Positions 46,086 to 57,147 of a DNA stretch of 64,000 bases are shown one piece after another. This DNA comes from Cystobasidiopsis lactophilus (taxonomy: Eukaryota > Basidiomycota > Agaricostilbomycetes > Agaricostilbales > Chionosphaeraceae). The stretch spans positions 2,784,677 through 2,848,676 of the forward strand of contig BCIO01000003.1 in NCBI GenBank assembly GCA_001599975.1, given 5' to 3'. Numbering within the stretch: position 1 is the stretch's first letter; each line of letters starts with the position of its first letter. The position numbers and the translations under genes are program-made. The notes under the pieces are model-generated. The model saw only the letters and a list, made by a program, of their open reading frames with translations, was not told the origin of the DNA and did no database searches.

Positions 46086-46826
46086 ATGCCTCAACCAGTC
46101 AACCCAGCCTGCAGAGTCATCGCTCTTGTGAAGAAGAAGGAGGGGCTGTCCTTTGAGGAATTTGACGAGTAGTAAGACCCTTTTGACAGTCTTGGACATA
46201 ATAGGACATGGTTTGATTGGGTTGGACAGCTGGAGAATGAACCATGGGGTGAGCATCATCTGCATCGAGCTGAAGTATTCAACCCACCGATGATCTCCCT
46301 CTGTTATCCTTCCATGCGCACAGACTATACTCCTCAACAATCCTAAGGCCCAAGTGAGGTCTCCTTCTGGAAGCAAGAACACCGGAATGTCTGACTAACC
46401 ACCCTATCGCAAGACGAGCCAAATCACCTACGTTCAGCTGCACATCAACAGAGAGGGCTCCGAGAAGATGTTGAAAGCAGTGGGACCAGTCAGAGGTAAG
46501 TCTGTATGATGGCGGGCAAAACCGACTTTAACTGTCGATTGCTTAGGTCGCCAGGACTGGGACGGCATGGTCGAAATCACCTACCACAACCTTGACGAGT
46601 TCCTTGAGTGGACCAGCAGCGACTACTTCAAGAATGTCGTGCTGCCGGACGAGGAGAAGTTCCTCGACTACTTGCAGATCTACGTTGTGCAAGCCTTCTT
46701 CATAGGACAAGGTCACCGCTGCCGCTGACATCAGTTCAATACAGGCAAGAAGAGCCTCAGTGGACCAACAATAGTACTCCTGGACCGAATGTCACCATCC
46801 GACCTGAGAACTTGGCCAAGCGCTAG
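46086..46826 (+). CDS. EthD-domain (dimeric alpha-beta barrel) protein
   Basis: Small ferredoxin-like-fold protein of the EthD group, which includes helper and pigment-pathway proteins with poorly known chemistry. The reading CRVIALVKKKEGLSFEEFDEY joins WRMNHG in a 19-nt exon (46230-46248) and then TILLNNPKAQ, giving the usual EthD opening. It continues TSQITYVQLHIN and, in the last part, DWDGMVEITYHNLDEFLEW and LPDEEKFLDYLQI. It ends PENLAKR at 46824-46826. About 130 residues are expected. Nearby metabolic genes (aldo-keto reductase, NmrA-like, SCP2) may or may not act with it. Confidence 0.72.
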
Positions 46827-47110
46827 CATTGGAATAGGGAATGTAAGTCACGAGGCACTGTTTGATATCCAATTCGTCCGCTGAGCATAAAGATCCAATC
46901 AAAGGCACACTAAGATTCAGAACCGAAAACGCAGCCAGATAGAAGAGCTTCTAAGATCTGGAATAAGGGACAGCACACGCCTCAGAGGGGAAAGAGAATC
47001 GCATTGGACGCGAGAGCAGACAGAAAACACCAGGGTGATTGGACATCAGCATGAAGTGTCGGTTTCAATGAGGTTATAGGCAGCCAACATGCGCAGACGC
47101 AGATGGACAG

Positions 47111-48252
47111 CTAAAAGGGCTTGTAGAGCCTGATGTACTCGAGAGCCGCAAAGCCGCCGCCGATCAAAGCCGCCATCCATCCTCTGCGTTTGACTTGGCT
47201 CCAGTAGTACGAGTTGCGTCCGGCATCGTCGATGGCATCAATCTCGGATTGGGCGAGCTTGATCTTGCCGGCATGCAAATAGCCTTCCAATCGCTCCTTG
47301 CTTCGAGAGGTACTGCTCGCTCGACCAAGGCCTGTCAGTTAGAAGCTAGAAAGTCCCCCCAACAAATAAACCTACGTGATCACAACAGCTCCCTTGGCAC
47401 GAGCCCAGGCCAAATAGATCTCCGCAGGTTGGACTTTGTGGTGATCCGCGATTTTGGCAACAGGTCCATCTAATGGACCGCCGCTTTTGTGAGTAAGAGG
47501 TGTCAGAACGCTGGTTGAGAACGCGCGCTGATCAGCAGCCCGTCAAAGACAGAAAGAGAGCAATGCCAACCTGTAGGCCTCGGTGATGATGTTGTATTGC
47601 TCGTGATAGTTGAGCAGCTCGGCAGTCTGGGCGTAGACGTAGGGGCTAGAGATGCGCTCAAACTCATCAGTCTGCCAAACGAACCGGACAGAATTGAATT
47701 GCCACCCACTGAAGCAGAATCTGGTTGACGGCAGGCAATTCGAGTCCAGCCTTGCGGATCTTCTCCAGGTCCTCGATTTGGTAGTTAGAGACGCCGGCAG
47801 ACTTGATCAGCCCTTCCTTCTTGAGCTTGAGCATGTCCTCCCAGCCCCCAATTGGGTCCTTGGCGACCAGGCGAGGATGGTGGATGAGGTACAGGTCCAA
47901 ACTCTTCACACCCAAGAAAGAAAGCGAATCTTCGATGCTAGAGCGGATGTCCTTCAAGCCAGAGAACTTGGATGTGATGAAAAGCTCCTTCCTGGCCAGG
48001 CCGGACTCTTTCAGGCCATCGCCCGTTTCCTTTTCGTTGCGGTAGACCTGCGCCGTGTCTATATGATCAAATCCAACGGACAGAGCTTGCTCCACTTGGT
48101 CGATGACAGTTTGTCCAGAGCCGATGAGCCAAGTTCCGTATGCGATCTCGCTGGAGCGGTGCATGATGAGGGCTCGCATCGAGGATGATCCAGCGAACCC
48201 ACGGAATAGTGTGCCCATCAGCCAGTTTGCGCTCAGACCAGACCATTTTCAA
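47111..48252 (-). CDS. Aldo-keto reductase
   Basis: NAD(P)H-dependent carbonyl reductase of the AKR fold. Start ATG 48250-48252; an intron with a GTGGGT donor joins HTIP to EIAYGTWLIG. Catalytic residues are visible: D and Y in DTAQVYRNE, K in ITSKF and H in LYLIHHP. AGVSNYQIEDLEKI, LPAVNQILLQW and, after introns, KIADHHKVQPAEIYLAW and the KERL cofactor-binding region follow. The end GWMAALIGGGFAALEYIR is hydrophobic, perhaps a tail anchor, and precedes YKPF and the stop at 47111-47113. The specific substrate cannot be told. Confidence 0.88.
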
Positions 48253-48696
48253 TGTGTTGTGATGCTGCTACCGGGTTCGGCGGATGGAGAGCAAGAGGCG
48301 GAGCCTGGCGGAGATGCGCATGCGCTCTCTCTCGCCTCATCTGTCATCATCGATTTCCTAACTAACCCTTTGTCGGATCTTGTCAGAGCCTTGTTGAGGC
48401 CAGAGAGCTTGTCGCAAAGGCCAGATACGCCATCCTGGTGGCGTCGGCTCTCTTCCGAACAATTCGCCTCTCTCCTCTTATGCGCATGAACTCTCGCTGC
48501 AACCCTTCATAGCTTCTTTCTTTGCTTCACCTCGGCAATTTGAAGATCTTAGCATCAACTCTCAGCCACTCAGGAGCTCTTCCCTGACCAGCTTACGTCA
48601 AACGCTGCTCCGTCGGCGGCTGTGCGGCGCGCATTTCTGTCCAGCGCGAGTCCCTTCTTCTCCCGGCACATCCACCAGCAACAAACGTGAAAAGGA
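48253..48696. promoter_or_regulatory. Divergent promoter region of the AKR and the unknown gene
   Basis: About 440 bases between two divergent starts. A plus-strand frame across it has no family match. Nothing more can be assigned. Confidence 0.4.
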
Positions 48697-50459
48697 ATGG
48701 ATGGAGCGTCTCCTACTGAGCCGCTCAGGCCAGTGTTGAGTGAGGCGAGGAGTGCGTCCTAGCTTCCTCTTCACGCTTTGAGAATGAGCCGCCCATTCTG
48801 TCTGTTCCCGCAGTCATCGAAGCCTTCCATGTGCTAGAGCAAGCAAGCCTGTCGCAAGCCGTGTCTGAAAACCTGCTCTCTCCTGCGTACTTGGCCACCT
48901 CGACCGACGGCGACCTCGCTATCATTGGTCCGGGGATAGTCCTGCTGTTTGCGGCCCTTGGAGCCGACCGGCACCATCCCTCGGTCAAACTTCCTCTTAA
49001 GCCCTCAGCCACATTGAAGGCATCGACCTGTCCGCCTGCTTTTAAGAAGCTGTTTGAGCTGTGGGCGCAGTTCACGGTGCAAGTGCAGTCTTTCCCATCG
49101 GAGTACCAGTATGATGTGGCTAGGTGTGCCTTGTTGCCCTTTTGTTCTTTACCACTGGCTAAGAGTCGCTTTACAGACTCTTATGTGGCGTGAGCATTCG
49201 GCCCTCCTCCAACCGCCGCGCTGATTTCGGAACATTGGCGCTTACAGTTAGACCCACTAGCAAGTCCGATTAGACAAGACGTTGCGAGAGCGGCAGAAAC
49301 CCTTCGAAGCATGGCGATCGAGATCTCGCAGCGCCGGTCATTCCTAGAACGCTACCAAAGCGACTTGCAAGCGGCGCTCAATAGCTACGCCAGCACCCGC
49401 CACGAGGAGCCCTTTCAAGCACAGTTCTCTCCTCCACCGGAATATGGTCGCTCACCACCTCCAGGCCCTCCGTCTAGCCCACCAACCGGAAGGGTTGGCC
49501 CTCCGCCTGGTCCTCCGCCTGGACGGGTTGGCCCACCACCTGGGCCGCCCCCTCGACCAACCTCATCTCCAGCTTCAGCATCAGCGTCGACTTCTCGACC
49601 TTCACTTCAGATAGAGGAGGACCCAATGATGTCGGCCATCCGCGAAACGCTTTACGCCGCCCTTGGAGATGTTATTTCAGCCGACCCGGCCCTTGCCGCC
49701 AACCTGTACCAGGATGCAGCTCGAACGTACTTCGCTTGCACAGCTACTGCAGCGTTACACGTTTGCCTTAACTGCTTGACGCCGGACCGCAAAGGCGTGC
49801 TGGTCGTGGCCATGGGGACAGGATCGGAAGATGGGCGACAAGTGCTCAGGCCGGAAACGTGCCCCGCGCACTTGAAGCCTTTGCTGGAGGAGCTAATTTT
49901 CATCGGGAAGCAAGGTTGGTCAGCCCTTGCCTGTATCTTTCGCTCTTGCAGTTGAAGATGCGTGTCTCTTCTTGTTTCCGACAGCTAAGGCGTTTTACGA
50001 AGAAGATGATAGGTGGGCCTAGCCTTTGTCTTTGCTAATAAGTCTACTCAGCTTCAAGCTCTGCTCGTACTGGCCCACAGGGATGCTGTCGAGTCGATAA
50101 AGAGAGGAAATGATGTGCCGTCTCATACTCGCATGGGTGCGTAGCGCTCAGCGCTCTCACTTCATTGTCTTTCAACATGATCTTAGCGACTTCCACAGCC
50201 CGTTTGTATGCCGAACTCAAGGACGGGGCCGCTTTCGAAGAGACGTCCCGCGATGGTCGGCCAGTGTCCGCGGAAGGCCTGGTCCGAGTCTTGTCGAACC
50301 GGCTCAACACCCTAGCCCTGCGCATAACCAGCTTGCCTTCTTTCCAGTTCGTTGTCTCCCTTTTGTCATCTTTCTCCGCGGCTGATTTTTGGGCTCCATT
50401 CGAACAGAGCTCGTTCGCAAGAGGTCTTCTCGATTCTTATGGCCTTTTCATCCTCGTAA
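48697..50459 (+). CDS. Conserved-looking fungal protein of unknown function with Pro-rich linker
   Basis: I do not recognise the family. ATG 48697 begins MDGASPTEPLRPVLSEAR, joined by an intron to IIEAFHVLEQASLSQAV. A hydrophobic IIGPGIVLLFAALGA segment follows. A 13-nt exon (49177-49189) links YQYDVAR to LLCG and then LDPLASPIRQDVARAAETL, a helical, coiled-coil-like stretch. A PPG-rich linker (about 49430-49560) precedes a second helical domain, MMSAIRETLYAALGDVI to LKPLLEELIFIGKQ. The C-terminal part reads TARLYAELKDG, GLVRVLSNRLNTLALRI and LPSFQ. It is joined through intron 50347-50407 (GTTCGTTG to TTCGAACAG) to ARSQEVFSILMAF before the stop at 50457-50459. Confidence 0.65.
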
Positions 50460-50792
50460 TCTCGGCTCAACGATCCATAACGAGAACTAATGAACCGTAA
50501 TGACCTGTATCATAAAGACTATGCGCTCGGCCCAAAAGTCTACTGCGCCGCATTTGCCACCCGGCCTGCGTGTGCGGCAAGACTCTTTTGTCCTCCCCTT
50601 CCGTCCTTAGCCCTGCCGCTTTACTCCCTCTGAGTCAAACACTTTGAAGTTCCTTGCTGTGCTCCTGCCTGCCCCCTGCCGTTTGCAGAGCCGCGTTAGC
50701 GCTGTCGCTGTCAGCAGGACGTCGCCGACGAAAAGGCGGCCTTCCATTTTTGCTTGGCTTCGAGTGGCCGCACATGTAATCCGCCAACGACC
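50460..50792. other. Intergenic, no gene seen
   Basis: About 330 bases between two plus-strand genes, presumably the promoter of the NmrA-like gene. Nothing specific is visible. Confidence 0.45.
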
Positions 50793-51961
50793 ATGTCTCT
50801 AAAACAAGTCGTAGCCATCGCTGGCGCGGGAGACTCCGCGCAGTACCTTGTGGAGGAGCTCCAAAAGGCCGGCAAACACGAGGTCGTCATTTTAAGCCGC
50901 TCGGTCAGCCTTACTGCCTTCATATCTTCCCTCGTTCGTGCTCAAGAGAAGTCATTAGCTCAAGAAATGGTTCCAAGATCGCCAAGTGGCCACGCACTTG
51001 ACTGACTACACGCACGATTCGCTGCTTCGGATCCTCAACAAGACCGAAGCCACCACCTTGATCTCGACTCTGCACTCTAACGATCCATCAATCATGGTCC
51101 CTGCTCAAGCTGCCATGTTGTCCGCCTGCCAAGCTTCCACCTCCTGCAAGCGGTTCATCCCCTCTGAAATGGGCGGCGACATCCACCCCTCCGCCTATCC
51201 CCAACACCCCTTGTTCTACGTCCCTACCCACATCCCCATTCGAGACGCTCTAGCTCAACAATCCGAGATCGAATGGACGTTGACTTGCATTGGCTGGTTT
51301 GGGGATTATCTCCACTTGCCTCCTTCTGCCCCGGCAGAGTGGAGGAGCTACATGACGGATCTGAGGCCGGTCTGGCCTTTGGACTCGCAAAAACGAACTT
51401 TGAGAATCGCGGGGGATGGAGAGGCGTTGGTGACGTTCACAGCGGCGAGGGATGTGGCCAGGGCAGTGGTGGCGCTGCTGGATGCCGAGCGATGGGTGAG
51501 CACCTCACCTTCCTGCTTGCATCTCCGGCACGTTGTCTGAGATGTATGCTTACAGGAGCCGTACACTTATATCGGTGGAGAGACGACGACGTGGAACAAG
51601 GTGGCGAAACAAGTGGCCGGGCTGCAACGTGAGCCTTACACCACCCACCCCCCGGCTTGCCGACGCTGACCATCCGCGCACAGGCTCGCGTTTGGAGGTC
51701 ACTTATCGCCCACAAGCTGACATCGAAGCGTCGATAGCTCGGGAGGAAGCCGCCACCCAAGCCGACCCCTCTCACCCACCTTCGACCCTGTGGCCGGACT
51801 ACATGGATCTATGGAACGCGACCGGTGCCGCTGGACTTCCAGTTGCCAAAGTGCAAGCGCACCGAACCAAGTACTTCCCCGACATGCAGTTCATGGACGT
51901 GGCCGAGATCGTGGCCAGAGGCGAGGAGTTGCAAAGTCGACCAGCGGGCGAGATGCTATGA
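50793..51961 (+). CDS. NmrA-like / isoflavone-reductase-type NAD(P)-binding protein
   Basis: Atypical short-chain dehydrogenase fold. The N-terminal strand and loop KQVVAIAGAGDSAQYLVEEL match the NmrA Rossmann opening. LISTLHSNDPSIMVPAQAAM, KRFIPSEMGGDI, and IEWTLTCIGWFGDYL follow in the expected order. Then come DGEALVTFTAARDVARAVVALLD and, after an intron, YTYIGGETTTWNKVA. A last intron near 51630-51685 leads to LEVTYRPQADIEASIA and FMDVAEIVARGEEL, end at 51959-51961. It may be an enzyme or a redox-sensing regulator; the sequence does not decide. Confidence 0.83.
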
Positions 51962-52151
51962 ACTTGTGCACTGCAGTTCTCTTGTCCTCCTGACTAGACC
52001 CATGCAAGCCTCTAGAGCTCAGAACAGCTAGGGACCCAGAAGTGGGAATTCGCACGTGAAATCGTGATGCAACACCTTTCGAGCTCCTTCCTTCCGCGCT
52101 CGGCCATCTCTTTGCACTACTCCCAAATCCCCAATCGGCAGTAAATAGGCC

Positions 52152-52849
52152 ATGTCTCTCATCGACGACGATATCCCCTCGAGCAAGATCAGTGCGTTTG
52201 GCGCTCCCTTGGTTTAAGGGGCGAACCCAGTCCATTAATCGACTCGCTGTCACGTACAGTCCAATCGTTGGCGGATGGCTTCAACGCGCTGGACGACAAG
52301 GGCAAGGAGGAGCAGAAGAAGACCAAGGCCGCGTTCGAGCTGCACATCAAGAAGGGCTCCAAAGAGGGCGGTGCGTGGTGCTCACCTCTCATGACTTGCA
52401 CCTTTGGGCGCGTCTCAACTTCCTGTGGCAATGCACAGTGTACACGATCGACATGAAGAAGGGCGAAGTCGTCAAGGGCCCGGCCAAGCCCAAGGCGGAC
52501 TGCATCTTGACCATGACCGACGACGTCTTCCAGCAACTCGCGGACGGCTCGCTCTCGGGCCAAAAGGCGTTCATGGGGTGCGTGTGCGCTCGCCCTGCTT
52601 CTTAGGACATGTGTCTAAGTTTCCTCTTGTTTCTGCGCACAGTGGCAAGCTCAAAGTCAAGGTGGGTTCACAGGGCTATTGCTTGATCACATTGATGCTC
52701 ATGTATTGGGACTGGGTCCACAGGGCAATGTGCGTTTTTGATCCCGATTTGCATCTTAATCAAGATGGAGTCTTATTCTTAGCGCACAGATCATGCTGGC
52801 CACCAAGCTGGACGGGTTGCTCAAGATGGGGGCCAAGAGCAAGTTGTAG
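52152..52849 (+). CDS. SCP2 sterol-transfer-domain protein with PTS1 (SKL)
   Basis: Single-domain sterol carrier protein 2 that binds lipids and acyl-CoAs, probably in peroxisomes. Exons give MSLIDDDIPSSKI, then ADGFNALDDKGKEEQKKTKAAFEL, YTIDMKKGEVVKGP, CILTMTDDVFQQLADGSLSGQKAF, GKLKVK, GN and IMLATKLDGLLK. The family core K-G-N-x-x-L-A requires a 6-nt exon, GGCAAT, at 52724-52729, with an AG acceptor before it and a GTGCGT donor after it. The C-terminus is KSKL, so a canonical SKL PTS1 is present. Its 3' end faces APC8 with 99 bases between. Confidence 0.92.
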
Positions 52850-52948
52850 ACCACGAATCTCTCTCACGAATACGATATCTTCCTCCTCTCTTAGCAAAAC
52901 GATCGTCGAATTTCTTGTATGTTTTACATTGTGCTATTCCACCCATTT

Positions 52949-55129
52949 TTATGGAGTGAGAGCCATCGCGTTGAGCCGCTTGAGGAGAGCTCGGGCTTCT
53001 TCCTTTTCCTGTTCGCCACCCCGGCTCCACATTTAGTTCAAAACAGAAACGGGAATGAGGGTGTGTGTGAGAGGAAGGAGGAACGAACGGGAGCAGAGAA
53101 GGCCGAGTCCAAGCAGCGGCCCAAGTAGCGCTCGGCCATGAGCAGGTCCCGCGCTTCCCCCGCCGAGCTCAGGTCCTTGGTCATCTCGTACTTGGCCAGC
53201 TCGATGCAGTGCCGCGCGTACTCGGACACGTCCAGCTTCTCCTTCATCGCGTGGTCCGCCGCCGCCTTGTGGTACATGGCGGCTTGCTCGGGAAGGTGGC
53301 ACGCCTCGCACACCTTGGTGATCCGCGTGTAGATCGGCATGTCCCCAGGTTCCGAGCTGATGAGTGACCGCTTGTAGGCCTTGAGAGCTTCCGAGTAGCT
53401 GTGCGAAAGGTCAGCACAATGGAGAGACCTGGCAGCAGTGTCTACGGCAAGGACCAAAGCACGCACTTGTTGAGCTTCTCATAGCAACTCCCCAACGCCG
53501 CCCACATTCTCGCGTCGTAAGGTCTGCAAATCGAATGACGTGTCAACTTCAGCAGAGATGACGAGAAGTAAGAGGGGGTATGCTCGACTTGCCTTAGGCC
53601 CACCGCCTTTTGAAAGTAGGTGAGAGAGTAGAAGGGCATGTCCAGGATCTCGTATGTCTGGCCCAGGCCGTACCAAGCCCGGTAGTCTTTCGGGTTGCAG
53701 TCTGTGCATTGAACCATTTGCATCTCACGAGGAAGAGATGAGGGAAGGCCGGCAACGCACCGACTGCTCTCCGATACGCTTCCACCGCCGCGTGCGAGTT
53801 CTTCATCTCCACGTACTCGTGGCCCATCAGCGTCCAGGCCGACAAGTAGCCGCGGTCGAGCTTGAGCGCCCGCCGGAAGTACACCACCGCCTTCTCGTGG
53901 TCGCCCCTGAGCGAGTAGTAGTTGCCGACGAGGCAGCACGTCTCCGGGCGGAACTTGTCCAGCTTGGTGTACTTTTGCGCCATCTGGGACAGCTTGGAGC
54001 GCTTCTCCATGACGTAGAGGATGTTGGAGAACGTGTCGATGTCGTCGAGCCGGAAAGGGTCGGTCTCGAAGATCTCGTCGAACAGCTTCTCCGCGTCGTC
54101 GAACTCGCGCAGGTGGTAGGCTATCAAAGCTTTCTGGGATTTGAGGTGCAAAGAGGTGGGGAAGAGGGAGAGCAGGGACTCGATGGCGTCTTGGAGCGCC
54201 TCGGTGGCGGAGTGGACCTCGAGCACGGCGTGCACTCCGAAGATGCGGGCCATGAAGGACTGCGGCAGGTGCGATTCCAGTTTGGGAAGCTCGTCGGCCT
54301 TTTCGATGAGCAGAGCGATCTGTAACCAGCAGGACCAGTTGTACGGGTAGGCGAAGGCAGAGGCCACCAGGCAGTCGATGGCTTCAAGCCGCTTGCCCAG
54401 CTTGAACAGTACCAGTCCGCGTCTGTGCATCCAAGACAGCCTCGACTATCAGCATTGTCACGCACTGATACAGTCACTGAGACGCACAAGTAGAGCAGAA
54501 AGGGGTCCTTGGTGCCCTTGAGCTCTTTGAGGAGCCCCAAGGCCTCTGGGTTGATCTTGCGCAGCTGGTCCTTCGTCCCTGCTCGCCAGCTTGTCATCAA
54601 GGCAGCTTCATAAATGAGGGCAGGACGAAGGCGCACCTAGCATTGGGCCGTTCTCCTCCTGCAAGCGTTTCTCCCCAGCCTGTGCCATAATGCTATTGCT
54701 ACAGACCTTAAAACGATCATAAGTAAGAGCATGACGCACAAGGTAGCGCGAGTAGAGGCCCAGGAAGCGGTTCTTGGCGCTCTTGCAGCCCTTCAAAGCG
54801 TCGGCCGCCCGCTCGTGCTCCTTGATGTCAAAGTACGCCTTGCCCAGCCTGGCCAGATCCTGCTCCTCCACATCGAACGGGTCCTCTGTGACTACCGCAG
54901 CAGGCCCATGGTGATGCTTCTCGGGCGACAGCGCAAACGAGTCGCCGCCGAAAGGCGAGGGTTGGATGGACAGGTCAGAGGGCAAGGCCAAGCCCGGCAG
55001 CGATGGCCTTGGGCCTCGGTTGGGCGTCGACGTCACAAACGCTGAGCCGGCAGAGGTGGAAGCCACGGGCGAGGGCGGGACAGCGGCGAGCAGCTCGGCG
55101 GCCCTTCGAGATTTGTTTGGTTTGAGCAT
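52949..55129 (-). CDS. CDC23: Anaphase-promoting complex subunit 8 (Cdc23)
   Basis: TPR subunit of the APC/C ubiquitin ligase that drives sister separation and mitotic exit. ATG 55127-55129. A low-complexity leader precedes [23 protein letters not shown] blocks follow: [116 protein letters not shown] and [13 protein letters not shown] final intron, 53009-53088 (GTTCGT to GGCGAACAG), skips an apparent stop and adds [15 protein letters not shown] before the stop at 52949-52951. Confidence 0.93.
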
Positions 55130-55546
55130 TGGCGTGGGCCCTGTGAACTGTGCGGCTCACCAGCGCGAGGCAGCGTACAGCCCTCGTTCAGACAGGTCAG
55201 AGCACGCCCTCCTCAGCGCCTGGCGCGCCACATCAGGCGCAGAGTCCGGGCAGTCCATCGCTCACACTCGGTCGACCGTGTCCGAGTTTGCCACTCGCCT
55301 TGATGCCGAATGTTCCCCCTGCATTCATGGTTGTGTGTTTCGGGCCTCTCGTCGAGCTCCCTGGCAAGGCACTTAATGCCTAGCTGTTGGGAGGGACCTT
55401 CATGCCCATGACCGGATCGAGCGCTCTTTCACCGTGGGTTCGCAGCGCTCAGTGAATCATTGCTGTACAATAAAATGAAGAATGCAGCTGTACAAGTCTC
55501 AAAAGGCATATGGCAGGTTCATAAGAGAGAAGAAGGGCTCTGTACA
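55130..55546. other. Intergenic, no gene seen
   Basis: About 420 bases hold the APC8 upstream region and the X4 downstream region. I see no supported gene. Confidence 0.45.
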
Positions 55547-57147
55547 CTAGTTGGCGGCTTTCTTCGAAGACTTCATGAAAGGTGTGAAGCCGCTGCGATA
55601 AACAAGGAGGTTTGCCATATCCGCGTCGTGTTTTGGACCTTTCTCGCCGACGGATTTGACGACATCGGCCAAACGGTTGAATTCAATGGCGATTTGGTGT
55701 CCATTGTGACACAAATACACCCTTGCAAGGTCGGCATGGACGCCGTATTTACGAATCTGATTGTATGTGTTGCGTTCCTAGAAGAATGTCAATCAAACAC
55801 CCTTGGATTCATTTGGGAAAAACGCGCACTTTTCGAACAAGGAAGTCGAGAAGTATCTGGCACAATCTCTTGTTCGTCATAATTCGGGCCTTCAAAGCCG
55901 GTTCTGGAGCTGGGATCGAGGCAGAAAGATGGACTGTCAGCTTCACCAATCGGGCGGCGTTGGAAGTAGCTCTGATTTCGAGGTCATAGTTGAGCTTCGT
56001 AGCACCTGCAAAGCTCTTCAAGCCAAAGATGTCCTCCTCCATGATCCACTCCAACTTTTTCACAACTGTAGGCACTATCGACTGCCCCCGTTTGAGATCG
56101 GGCAATTGGGCAAAGCAGTACTGGCGCATCTGGGTGGGAGCCAAGTGAAGCTCGATTTCGATATCGAAGTATTGCTGGGAGGAGTGCAAAGGGTATTTGA
56201 CTGTCGCAGCAACGTCTTGAGTCAGAGGATGGGTCACATGCGTCATGATTGGGTTGGCAGCATTCCGTTGGTCCCAGAGTCTTAAGAAGACAACAACAAA
56301 TTCGCAAGCAACTTCATAGAATCGCTTTGAGGCAACGTTTTCCGAGTGAGTGGAACCGAGTGACGCGGCGACTTCGATAGAGAATGCATATCTTCTGTTG
56401 TTGAAGTCTGTGTGGCCTCGGGCCAGGATTGTCTTTGGTCGCATGTTAAATTTGTATGGCCCGCGGTGCGTAGAAGCCCAACTTACTTGAAACACCGACA
56501 AACGAACAAAGTCATCCTCCTTCGCAATCTTGTAGCGCTCGGGTTCGACTTCCCATCGCGATTGAGTGACCTTCAACTCTTTAAAGTCATGGCTGAAGTA
56601 GGTAGATTCCGCAATAGACTTCAGACGAGACATAGGAGCACTCTCTGGCAGCTTTTTACGGTCTTGAGCTTCGTACCGGGGCCGGGAGAAAGGCATGGCA
56701 AAGAGGTCCTTCAAAGCGTGGTCCGAAACTGCCTTGTATGCCAACTCGACCAGGAAGACCGGAAATGCACGGTGATGCACACCAAAGAACACGGAGGCCA
56801 GACCGAAGCATAAGGCGCCAGAATCGGCCGACGCCTTCTCCTGAAAACGAGATCGCTTTCAAAATCAAAAGCAACCGAGAAGTCCGACAACTCACGACGC
56901 GCAAGAGATCCCCATCATTGACGACAATCTGTTGCTCGGCCATAAAAAGAGACATGGTTTGCCTACGAGAAGCTGGAAAGAAGTCCCCGGCGAAGGGAAG
57001 TGACAGGAAGGGATGCACCGTTGCGGACAGCGCCAGGTCATTTTGATTGCCGCCACCGCCTGACAAGTCAAGGGCAGGTGTATAATGATCACCGCGGAGA
57101 TTAGTCGGGGAGACAGCGGGGTTGATCCTTCTAGTAAGAGCAGGCAT
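55547..57147 (-). CDS. YRxGF-family protein X4 (unrecognised family)
   Basis: Most divergent member. ATG 57145-57147 begins MPALTRRINPAVSP. Shared blocks: LALSATVHPF, SGALCFGLASVFFGVHH, TYFSHDFKELK with W-V-P and a DDFVRLSVFQV strand, RFYEVACEFVVVF, an IEIELHLAP segment at the LGP/FGP position, LLDFLVRKV, then after a late intron TYNQIRKYGVHADLA, DADMANLLVYRSGFTPFMK and the stop at 55547-55549. The late intron sits at the same place as in X2, and the FFNK block is changed to FYEV. No recognisable domain. Confidence 0.74.
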
